The position numbers and the translations under genes were made by a program. 64,000 bases of DNA, taken from positions 43,489,184 through 43,553,183 of the forward strand of contig CM055095.1 of the NCBI GenBank assembly GCA_029204225.1, read 5' to 3'. The DNA is from Diphasiastrum complanatum (lineage: Eukaryota > Streptophyta > Lycopodiopsida > Lycopodiales > Lycopodiaceae). Shown here piece by piece: positions 54,600 to 64,000 of the stretch. A model generated the notes under the pieces. That model was not told the DNA's origin. It worked only from the letters and a program-made list of their open reading frames with translations, and made no database searches. Within the stretch, counting starts at the first letter, position 1. Each line of letters opens with the position of its first letter.

Positions 54600-54760
54600 T
54601 TTTCTCTCCAAATCTAACCCTAACTCTAACTCTACCCTACATCCCAAATGCTAAATCTAACTCCAAATCTAACTCCAACTCTACCTCTAACTCTACCCTA
54701 CATCCCAAATGCTAAGTCTAACTCCAATTCTAACTCTAACTGTACCTTGCATCTCAAAAC
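54600..54760. repeat. CTAACTC-rich tandem repeat
   Basis: Runs of TCTAACTC and CCAACTC words, with a longer unit containing CCCTACATCCCAAATGCTAA that occurs twice (54640 and 54700). It resembles but is not the plant telomere repeat CCCTAAA. Confidence 0.7.
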
Positions 54761-54855
54761 CATAAACCATAAACATCACTTCAAACTTACTACTACAACA
54801 CTTTTGAATACACAATGTTTTGAGTGTACCTCGCCACTCCATCCACATCCGTAAA

Positions 54856-57800
54856 TCAATTGTCCTTGTCAGTAATCAACACACGAAGACTTGCTGCATT
54901 TCGCACTCTCGAAAGTGCAACATACAACTGCCCACGACTAAACACAGGCCGAGGCAAATACAATCCAATCGTGTCCATAGTTTGCCCCTGTGCTTTGTTT
55001 ATTGTCATAGCAAATGCTGCTCTGATAGGAAACTGGACCCTCTGCAATTCAAACGATATGTTCGAATCGCTTGGCACTATAGGGATACGTGGAATAAGGA
55101 CTCTACTCCTTATATTCTTCCCGGTCACTATCTCTACCTCTATGACCTGTCTACCCAAGCTAAGGATGATCAATCTTGTGCCATTGCACAATCCCTTGTG
55201 CGATGCCATCGATCGTAACAACATCACAATCATCCCAATCTTTGGCACCAACTTATGTGGAGGACACCCACTTGGTTGTAGGCTGTTCAAATACTCTATA
55301 GGGTGGACATTAGAGCCCTCACACTCAACAACACTATCAGCACTATAAAAGGTGAAAACGTCACCCGGAAGCTGCTCAACAACCCTCGCATTGATCTCAT
55401 CCACATCTTTGTTCAATGGGGCCAATATTGCACGACTCCTCAAAAACTCAACATTCTTAAAATGTCATGCAACATCAGGAAATGTGAATGAAATCAATTC
55501 GCCCACAGCACACGTCCTTACACACATGCCCTCCGGCAGCGAAATCAGGTCCAAATCACGATGCACGAATGTGGGCTCATGACCATCTCCCACACTCGGC
55601 AGAAATTTTGCAAATCTCAACTGCTCATCCTTATCACCACCCTCCACGCCCATGACACGCATGTTCTTTGTCAATTTATGCACCTCCATGTGTTTCCACA
55701 AACGCGAACACTTCAATCTGCGCCCGACTTCCATGCGGTACCATTGGTAGAATCTATCGAAAATCACCCCCGAAAACAACTGGAACTCTTCGAAATGGAG
55801 CCTCAATACTCAATATATCTCGCAGAGATCGATCTACGCACTCTATAGCATACTTAGGTGCCATGGGAGCCTCATCCCAAATGATCAATCGACATGCCAT
55901 CAAAAGCGCACCTAATGCAGATTGCTTAGAAATGTTGCATGTCGAGCTCTCATTCAATTCCGTCGGAGGAATTTTAAACCGAGAGTGTGCGGTCCTACCA
56001 CCTTTCATCAACAATGCAGCAATCCCACACGATGCAAGTGCCAATGCTATCCACCCTTGTGCATGCACGTACGACAACATGACACTATAAAGGTGAGTCT
56101 TGTCTGTACCACCCGGACCATCTACAAAAAACACTCCACCCACTCTCCGAACAACATGCTCATGTACTACACAATCGAAAATCTTTCACTGATCCACGTT
56201 CAATCTCTTGATGTCAACTTCAACCTCTGAAGGGTTCTCGTCGACAAACATCTCCTCGCGAAACAATGGAGATGAACCAAAATCGACATCGGGGACCCTA
56301 AACTTAAAATTCACCAACGACTTTTCAGCTGCCTGCATGTGTGACTCCACATCAAGAATAGCACTGTCTACCAAAATCTGACTCACAAAAATGGTCTCGC
56401 ACGTTATTGGTTGTCCTAACTCATGCGCATAATCCTCAACTAAATGTGGCTCTATGCTCCTCCAGAGCTCCAATGGGTCGGAAGGGACACATGTCAAAAG
56501 AAGCACAACGAACATGAGACGAAGCTGCGATGGAGTGCCCCATGACACTGCCTCGCGCAAGCAGCAACTCCACTCATTCGTGTCATTTATCAAAAGTCTA
56601 TGTCTGCAAGCATCTCTGAATGACTGAAACAACTCATCATCAGCCGTGCGCAAGTCCTCAAAGCTAGTTGCACCTTTGACATGAGCCAAAAGAACTTGCA
56701 TATAGAACCTCTCCCCTTTGGAGGGGTGTACAAAATACATGCGACCAATGGTAGGGGTCGTTTGCATGTTGATTCGATGGGTCCACTTACATGTTCTCTT
56801 GTTATACCAATATTGTCTCGGCAAGTCCTAGTACAACAGCTCTCGAGCCTCCGAATCACCACTTCTGTTCATCTCAAAGAATGTTGTCAAAGTGGTACCT
56901 GAACGCCCATCTACGACCTCCTCTAAATCCACTCCCTCACTGAAGTACACCAATTCTTGTCCAGGGAGATGAACTGCCAACCGGGTCACCACGGGCTTAT
57001 GAGCACCCATAGAAAGCCCCAACAATCGCCAACATGACTCATTGGCTGAGAAGTATCAAGCATTAAGAAATTGCTCTATCTCATCCACTCGTCCTGATGT
57101 CTGACCACGGCCCTCTGCAGGCCCCGCCGTAATCATATCAGGTCCCTTGTACACGTACTTGTACAAATACTTCAAACTACATATATGTATACATACCTCC
57201 ACGTTCAAGTGACACTAAAAATGTAGTGTCAACCACCTGTTGTACGGTACAACCCACCTATTATCTAACTCCACTCCATGTGAACGCACCGTCACTCCGT
57301 TCTCCCTCCGCCTATATGAAACATACCCCTTCCACCAATGTTTCATCAATAAAATTCCTTGGGTAGTTCTTCGAGCACTTTCCATCCTTTATGAAGGGTG
57401 CATTTGGAAAAGCTGTTCCGCATGGGCCATGCATCATACATGTCCTCACTATCTCGTACAACTCCGGATCTTCCTCCTTCATAGGAACCTCTGCACACAC
57501 AATGCGATCGTAATCTCCAACCGTGATGGGTTTGCTCCGGTCCTCCAATATAATCAAAAGATGGGCGTGAGGCAATCCTCTCTTCTGAAATTCCACGACA
57601 TGCAGCCTCCCTATAATGCGCCAAAAATACCATAGTTCTTCAGTAGGTCGATAAAATGCTGAAGCTTCATGCTAAAAACCCACGATACCAAATTAGGCCT
57701 ATCTGCAGCTTTCTGCTGAAATCGCAACTCTCTCCTCACCTCCAATCAATTTGGGTTCGCCGTCATCGTGATAAACAAATCGAGAGAATCCAACTCCCTA

Positions 57801-58616
57801 ACGACGGCCTTAGCATCTTGGTATTGCTGATGCATATGACGCGATGAACCGATGTATGAAGATGGAAGCACTACCTGTGTTCCTATGTTGCTAGAAGAAT
57901 GAGCTCCCACGGCATCAACAATACCACTACGAATTTCTCTACGAAAACTATGCTGATTACTGTAGTAGTAATTCATGTTATTTTGCACCATCTTTGCCAT
58001 CATGTCACATGCATACTCTTGCAGCAGCCTTCCACCCAGATGGATCGGTGAAACATGCTCTGCACAAACCTGTAAATGATGGCAGTAAAACTTTCGAATG
58101 GTGATAGCTCTGTGACTACCCTCTAAATCCTTTCAAAAGCATCAGAAAGTGCATCGTTATGGACATCATCATCGGCACATGAGTCATCTCCGACATGCAC
58201 ATGTGGGATTCTCGGATACCACCCATCGGTACCAAATGGAAATAACAGCACAAAATGCAATGCATCATATGACGAATGATGTTGTGTGATGAACTGCAAA
58301 CCATCCTGAATGGAATGCAGTATGATGTCACGCATTCCATCACTCGGGGTCTCGTCTAAAGGCATAAGCACCGCAATCTCATTGCTCGTGGGAGCATTGA
58401 ATTGTTTGCTCATTCTACTCCGCGAACAACCTGATACTATGCAGAGACGAATATCCTTTGTGACGTTTTCTCGCATGATCCACGCAACATTCTTAAAACG
58501 TTGCGCAAATGGACTCACATCCACCATCATGCTCTACAAGACAGAGAAAACATCACGCCTAAGCTCGAGATTCAAAGATAATCTCTGATCCATCTACAAA
58601 TCATCACCATCCATGA
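54856..58616 (-). pseudogene. Helitron RepHel: HUH endonuclease and PIF1-like helicase
   Basis: This is a Helitron transposase on the minus strand. 58530-58123 encodes VAWIMRENVTKDIRLCI, HHSSYDALHFVLLFPFG and DGWYP, the Helitron-like N domain. 58003-57640 has FITMTANPN and MKLQHFIDLL. The HUH motif is in FQKRGLPHAHLLI (about 57555). KYLYKYVYKG (57143-57174) carries the Rep tyrosines. SANESCWRLLG precedes the helicase. 56143-55754 contains Walker A as GPGGTDKT and Walker B as LIIWDEAPM. 55806-54856 has helicase motifs KLTKNMRVMG, VGMIVML-like block, AFAMTINKAQGQT and QLYVALSRVR. Stops (near 57050, 57620, 57745, 58590) and frameshifts show decay. The enzyme normally moves DNA by rolling-circle replication. 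Confidence 0.9.
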
Positions 58617-58622
58617 AGTAAA

Positions 58623-61600
58623 TGTTAGGGCCTATTTTGACAGGGTGGTTCGGCCCTACGTGAGCAATATAGGTTTTTCCACTTCCAACCCTGATGGCCT
58701 TCTCTATTGCCCCGTGCTCCCCAACCGATGAGAGTTTTCCAAGCTCTCAGAGATCCGGTTGCAAGGAGGGGGTGCTAGTACTTTTGGCTGCAATGATTCA
58801 CTAGCTTTCTAGGGTCATGTTTCCGTAAAACTTCTGATCACTAATTCACGTTAGGATCTTGCTAATGTCTCTTTCCCCATTGAATTCGGCTTACAGTTAG
58901 TAAAAATCTTACATGGGCTGGAAACCCATTTATTGTCTATGATGTGCTCGTGGGGTGCAAGTTATACGCACCGCTTTGTTTGATAAGCGGTGGTATTTTC
59001 GCCAACCGTCGGGTCTAGGTATTTCGCTAGATAGTACCGATGGTGGGTGTGACTAGTGTGACGCTTAACCAAGGCGGTGTATTTCAACCGCAGATGGTGG
59101 ACGGCCCACTCTGGTGTTTCACAGAGGTCGGATCTAATTGATATGTTTCACAATTGATAAAAACAGAAAAAACACTTCACAACTTGACGGTTTTATTGTC
59201 GTTCAACTAACAGGTTTATCATAGAGCAAAAGCACATTTCTTTACTTTTTCATAGATCACATCGCAATAATCAGTGCAATACTACGCCAATAACCCTAGC
59301 TAATTATCCTTAGCTTCGTTTGCTAAGTTGGAAATGAGAAACCCTCATTGCTCTAATTAACCACACCACATTTTTCATGCACGACTATGATTCCAACATG
59401 AGTTCTAAAAAAACACGATTCACTACAAAACTTTCCATTATTCACTCGGTTAAACGGACACAACCACAAAGTGCAAGTTTTGATTAATGCATATCGGAAC
59501 TTAAATTAGTATTACCTCATTCTTCGAAACGATGTCCCTTAAAAAACTTGCATCCCTAGAATACTTGTAAAAATCTCGTAAATGGTTTAACTACTCCATG
59601 TATAACTTTGATGGTTTCATACATAGTACAGATGCGATTTCCTAATGGCGTATAAAGATGAATCATTTAGTACAACCAAAAAGCCACAATTGCAGAATGA
59701 AAATTTTGATTCGCTAAACATGGAACACAATACGGTATGTAAAACGACATTCGCAAATTGTATTGTAGACAATGGTATTGGATGCAAATTACCTCAGATA
59801 CGTGTGAGGTAACAGGTTTGTCGGAGAGGCCAACTAGTCATGAATGTCGCTTTCTTCCCATGCCGCCTTCCGTTTATTGCTTGGCACTTGCTTTGTCACA
59901 GTCGGTCGGTGAAAAACAAACCACGGTAGATCTGATTTTTGGCAGTGGGTAGCGATCAGAGGCTGCAACAGGTCTGATTTTGCTCCAAATGAAAAGACAG
60001 GGCACAAGCAACAGGCAGGTCACAAGTAGACAGCCCACAGGTGGCTGCAGGCAGAAGAAGAGTTGCAGACAAGTAGAAGGCGGCCTCCAGTGAGCACACA
60101 GAGGGCAGAGGTAGCAGACGGATCGCAAGGCGAGCAGAGCAGTAGGTAGTGAGCAGTAGGCGCAGGCAGTGGTGACAGTGTAGGGCCGCAGACAGGGCCA
60201 CAGTACGTCGCAGCAGACAGTAGGCAGAGGGATGGCGGGCAATAAGAGGTAACGAGGGACTATTTGGCAGCAGTCCGCAGCTGATGAGGCAGGAAGCAAG
60301 TAGCGAGGGCCACAGAGAGAAGAGTAGCGAGAAGCCGTAGGGTAACGAGCGAGCAGACAGTGCGCAGGCAAGCCAAGGCAAACAAATTGTCCGCTCAGAG
60401 GTATGGTTTTTCTCTCTGTGAAGCCGCAGTAGTCTATGACAGGTCGCAAAACTCTGATTTCCATCTGTGGGCAATGTTCGGAATGTCGTCAGTCACCATG
60501 CCTGTGGAGTAGATTGCGCCCATTGCTGAATGAAACCTCGTGTGAACTGGGTGTTGTTGCGATGGAGAACCTTTGGATGCGTCACTAGGATAATGATTTG
60601 TTGATGGCTGATACATAGACACTTCACTCTATGTGTTTATAACAATTGATACATACATTCCAAACTTTAAACACCAACGTATGTTGCAACATGCAATCCA
60701 TTTCACCACATTCAGTCAACAAGACATGAACACTTCTCCTTCACACGGGACAACAAGCATTGCAATCTCCCAATGAGCATCCAAGGAACGGAAGAGAGCC
60801 TACACACCCAAACTCTGACCTCCATACAACCATAGTGTGACTAAACCTCAAGTAATTACCTGTGAATTGGCAACACCCTCAAGCATCGCCACATAAGGCA
60901 CTAACATCCAAGCTTACTAACAATCATAACAACCCTAACATAGAGCACCACCATTCACAATCACTTACACCAAAATGGAACTAACTTCCAAGCATCCTCA
61001 AGCAAGCAAGTTCTCATCAAAAAGACTCTCAACCAGCATCACATCAAAACTATCACATCAAACTCATCAAACTCTCCACTCTCAACTTAGCAACTATCAA
61101 CATCATCTCATTATCCAAAATTCCAACTATCATCCAACTATGTCTTAACACAAAGAGTGGCCTCCTTTTATAGTAAATCCCAAGTGTCCCCCTTCAAAAT
61201 GAGGCTTTGCCAATTTTCATGCCCTTCAAGCCCTCTTTGCCATTTGTCCTCAACCCATTTGATAGTACACCTAGTGGCCTCCATAAAAGAGTGGGGGAGT
61301 GGTGCATTCAAGGCTCTCTTCCAAAACTAGCCAAGATGTCATTTTTGTCAAAGGCTAGGGAGGCCATTCAAGTTTCCCCTTTTGTACACCCTAGAAGCCC
61401 AAAATGTCAATGGCTAGTGGGTGTACCTCCCAATTTTTATAGCCTCCAAGGTGTTTTGGCATTTAATATCCAAATTTTGGGTGAGGCCCTTTTTCAACCC
61501 CTATTTTTTGTAGGCGGCCCTCATTTTTTTTTGGGTGCCTTCGTTTTTGGCCTTTCTTCGTTTTTTTCAAGGGTCATGCGCCTACTGCTCATTTGTCTAG

Positions 61601-62237
61601 GTTTTTGGCATGTTGGGTAACGACTTGGCCCACACATTTCGTTAATTGTCCGTAAATTGCCCAAACTTTGCCGTTAGGGTTTCTGTGACTCCTTGACACT
61701 GAATCCATATTTTCCGGTCCCGTTTTTACCCGAAACTTTTCTTTCTCGGTTTTTTCTTTTGTGGTTGACTTTTTCGGCATTCATGACTAGGGCTCCCATG
61801 ACAACACGGTTTCCCTGAAAAATACACTGAGTGATCTTATATTAGTAAAAAATGGACTCAGTACATGGTGAGATTTTAGCATGGTCAACTGGCCATTTTT
61901 TTGAAAAGCCGTAAAATATTTATAGGCCATTTCTAAGGCCGCAAAATTTGTTCTAGCCCCATTTAGGACGGGATGGGACCCAATTCTAGGTGGATCGGCA
62001 CTTTTGGCTCGGTCTTACAAAACTTGACCACAAAATATTTTTGACGATTTTTTTGAAAGTCAGTTTCTTACTTTTAAATTGTGTCTAGCCACTTTAGGGT
62101 GGGCTGGAACCCAATTCTAAGGCAAATTTCTGCCGATTTTTCTCTAATAACCGAGTTTTACATGCCGGTTTTTTCAATTATTGCAAACTTAAACTTTAAT
62201 ATTAGCCCGATTTTTCGTGCGAAAATATCGGCTAACA
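58623..62237 (-). mobile_element. Non-coding insertion (LTR-type ends) inside the Helitron ORF
   Basis: The Helitron reading frame stops at NIYFMDGDD (58616) and its upstream part resumes at LLPLD (about 62250). Between them lie 3.6 kb without recognisable genes, beginning TGTTAGGG and ending GGCTAACA, a 6-bp terminal inverted repeat typical of LTR elements. Flanking pentamers (GTAAA, AAGAA) do not match, and no partner LTR was seen, so boundaries are tentative. 59950-60370 is a degenerate GCAG-rich tract. 61164-61173 reads CTATAAAAGG on the minus strand, a good plant TATA box. Confidence 0.5.
61164..61173 (-). promoter_or_regulatory. TATA-box-like element of the insertion
   Basis: CTATAAAAGG on the minus strand, a strong match to the plant TATA consensus, placed where an antisense LTR promoter would be expected. 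Confidence 0.4.
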
Positions 62238-62239
62238 AA

Positions 62240-63491
62240 GAAGGCCTATCTAATGGCAACAAACCACCAATGTGATGGTACAACAGCCCAGACACTCGAA
62301 ACGTGTATGCGCCGCCTACGGAGTTGGAGATGGATCTATCCATATTCACCCCAAGAGATGCGAATGCCAATGAGTTATTGTAACCCCGAATGTTCTTCCT
62401 AAAATGAGCTCCCGAGTCATCGGAGGATGTATACAAATGAAATAGCTCAGAAGGCGGTGATAGCATCAAAGGCAAACGCACTTTGCCTTTCATGCAATAG
62501 AAACGGCTATTCCTTTCTACTTTCCATCGCAAGGCCGAACAACAACCACATGCAAACTCCATCCATCCCAAATCATGATGGGATGGAGTCAGGGGCGATC
62601 TGCCCACCTCAAATAACGTACCAACCCTATCTAGAGCTCTCCTCTTCGCCTGAAATCTACGCCCCTGTCGTCTAGCTCTAGCTGATCTAGACTCTGCCTC
62701 TGGAGTCCTATATGACGGGTGATTACACACCTCCTCGGGCGTAACACAACGTGCTGGTGGACCACCCCTACTTAGACACCTCCTCTTCGCATAGTATCTA
62801 CGCCTCAACCTTTTAGTCCTAGCTGATCTAGACTCGGCCTCAGGTGTCCTATATGACGGGTGGTTACGCACCTCCTGGGGCGTAACCACCTCTACAAAAG
62901 TCGAATCTGTACCTAAAGACGTCAACAAAACTGCCTCTCTTGACTCTACTCTCTCATAGGTGAGCAGACCTGTGTGACTGACCCTACTCCCAAACTGCTC
63001 GGTGTAACATCCTCCTCAAACTCTAACCCTCTCACAGGCAAACCAACATCTACTCCAAGAGGAGTGTCATCATCAATACTCGCAATGGTGGTTGAATCAA
63101 CTACATCCCTATGAACACCCTGTTGAACCTGCTCCAACTCATGAGGGAGAAGCCTCCTCTTCGCTCTTGTCATCCGCTCTAATCTACTCTTCCTCTCCGA
63201 CCTAGACTCCAACTCCGTCGTTCTATACATGGCATTGCCACGCATGTGCTCTGGCATGACAAACCCCCCTGAACTACCCACACCACTGACACCAACAGTC
63301 ATTATGTGCTCGACACTTTGCAAGTTTGAAACCAAACTTGCGGTCGAACATGTTGCCTCCTCAACGACACGAACTACAGGTGCAAGCAACAACGCCCTGC
63401 GCACTGCTTGTCGCTTCCTATTCAACCTCCTCCTTCTTGCAAACTGGCTCTCACCCTCCGAAGTGATGTATGAAGGGTTGCTTCCACACAC
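62240..63491 (-). pseudogene. Helitron RepHel N-terminus with basic tandem repeats
   Basis: This is the N-terminal part of the Helitron protein. From 63491 it encodes repeated basic modules: NPSYITSEGESQFARRRR, NAMYRTTELESRSERKSR, NHPSYRTPEAESRSARTK and NHPSYRTPEAESRSARAR, each followed by an Arg-rich helix (for example RRYYAKRRCL). A frame break separates the first two from the last two at about 62940. Then follow CGCCSALRWKVE, YCMKGKVRLPLMLSPP, NIRGYNNSLAFASLG and AYTFRVSGLLYHHIGGLLPL, the conserved Helitron N region. The remainder continues at 58616 beyond the insertion. The four repeats may bind DNA or serve as localisation signals; that is inference. Confidence 0.82.
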
Positions 63492-64000
63492 TCGGGAGTG
63501 TCCATGTCATGGAATCACTCCCTCAAATGCAATACCTGCAAAAATTGGAACAAAAAACCATCAGGTTTTATATCAAACATTGGGAAACAATCAAATACAT
63601 GAAAACTTCTATTAAGAGAGTGAGAGACAGATCAATGGTTCGGGAGTGAAGGTTACGTATAAGCAGATTAGGGTTTAGGAGTTATGGGGTGCGTTTGGGC
63701 ATTAGGCATTACCATTAGGCAAATAGTATGTCAAATAGAGAAAGATTAGTAAACTGCAAATGGTTGTATACACCATTGTCGGTGTGTTGGAATAAACGAC
63801 TGAGATATCAGTTTGTTAAAAGAAAAAAAAACTTAGTATTCTTGCATGTTCAATCTTCATTGTCTTAGCCGGTGAGCGTGGGGATTAAAAATAATAATTC
63901 CTCTCTACCAACCAAATCAAATAGTGAATATTGATTCATCAAGTGTATCATGATTCATGATATGGAAATCTATGAGCATATATTGTTCCTTGAGCTTTTA
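63492..64000. other. Upstream of the Helitron ORF, no gene recognised
   Basis: AT-rich sequence that should contain the Helitron 5' terminus (TC...), which I could not locate. Confidence 0.4.

Noticed and set aside
54600-54760. Interstitial telomere repeat
   Set aside because: The unit is CTAACTC-like rather than CCCTAAA, so a telomeric origin is not supported.
59874-60474. Overlapping minus-strand frames of 172 and 196 residues rich in Cys, Leu and Ser
   Set aside because: They arise from a degenerate GCAG-rich tract and show no domain or splice context.
1-64000. Endogenous caulimovirus-type pararetrovirus
   Set aside because: All RT-containing segments carry adjacent integrase, LINE or copia features; no movement or coat protein motif was seen.

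Overview
The window looks like nuclear DNA of a land plant with a large, transposon-packed genome. The evidence is spliced GT-AG exons, tRNA-Met-type primer sites of Ty1/copia elements, Tat-like Ty3/gypsy, DUF659-type hAT transposons, a Helitron, APE-type LINEs and very long (CT)n arrays. A fern, lycophyte or gymnosperm would fit the giant introns, but the sequence alone does not settle this. Nothing bacterial, organellar or viral was recognised. No rRNA, tRNA or CRISPR was seen.

The one clear host gene is the 3' part of an ABC1-type atypical kinase (ABC1K/UbiB/ADCK family) on the + strand. I resolve eight phase-consistent exons between 15287 and 35214. Together they encode 392 residues from just before the HADPHPGN motif to the stop codon. 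About 94 percent of this 20-kb span is intron, filled with LINE fragments, a complete 3.2-kb hAT element with a perfect 8-bp target duplication, a scrambled second hAT, and long non-coding direct repeats. Two further stretches (39879-40142 and 52508-52656) look like isolated exons of unidentified genes.

Layout: 1-2000 Ty1/copia pol and LTR (+); 2590-3740 Ty3/gypsy pol remnant (+); 3794-5310 two small hAT-like elements, the second holding a LINE tail; 5648-6057 long inverted repeat; 6994-13940 LINE complex with (CT)n tracts and a minisatellite; 13940-15286 diverged repeats; 15287-35214 ABC1K gene; 35480-39430 Ty1/copia (-) in the order pol-LTR-gag; 39440-40142 minisatellite, (CT)n and candidate exon; 40191-41985 Ty1/copia 5' half (+); 41985-46712 Tat-like Ty3/gypsy (-); 46713-50590 AT-rich sequence without recognisable genes; 50603-52456 Ty1/copia gag/protease (+); 52508-53890 candidate exon and an inverted relative of the 39.4-kb repeat; 54600-63500 Helitron (-) interrupted by a 3.6-kb insertion.

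The most interesting patterns are three. A LINE family ends in a 5-bp stem, 4-nt loop hairpin with compensatory base changes. Copies of that family lie between (CT)n tracts, which suggests microsatellite-directed insertion. Finally, three hAT elements share termini and GAAACGCGTTTC-like subterminal palindromes. Almost all transposon ORFs carry frameshifts or stops and are relics.
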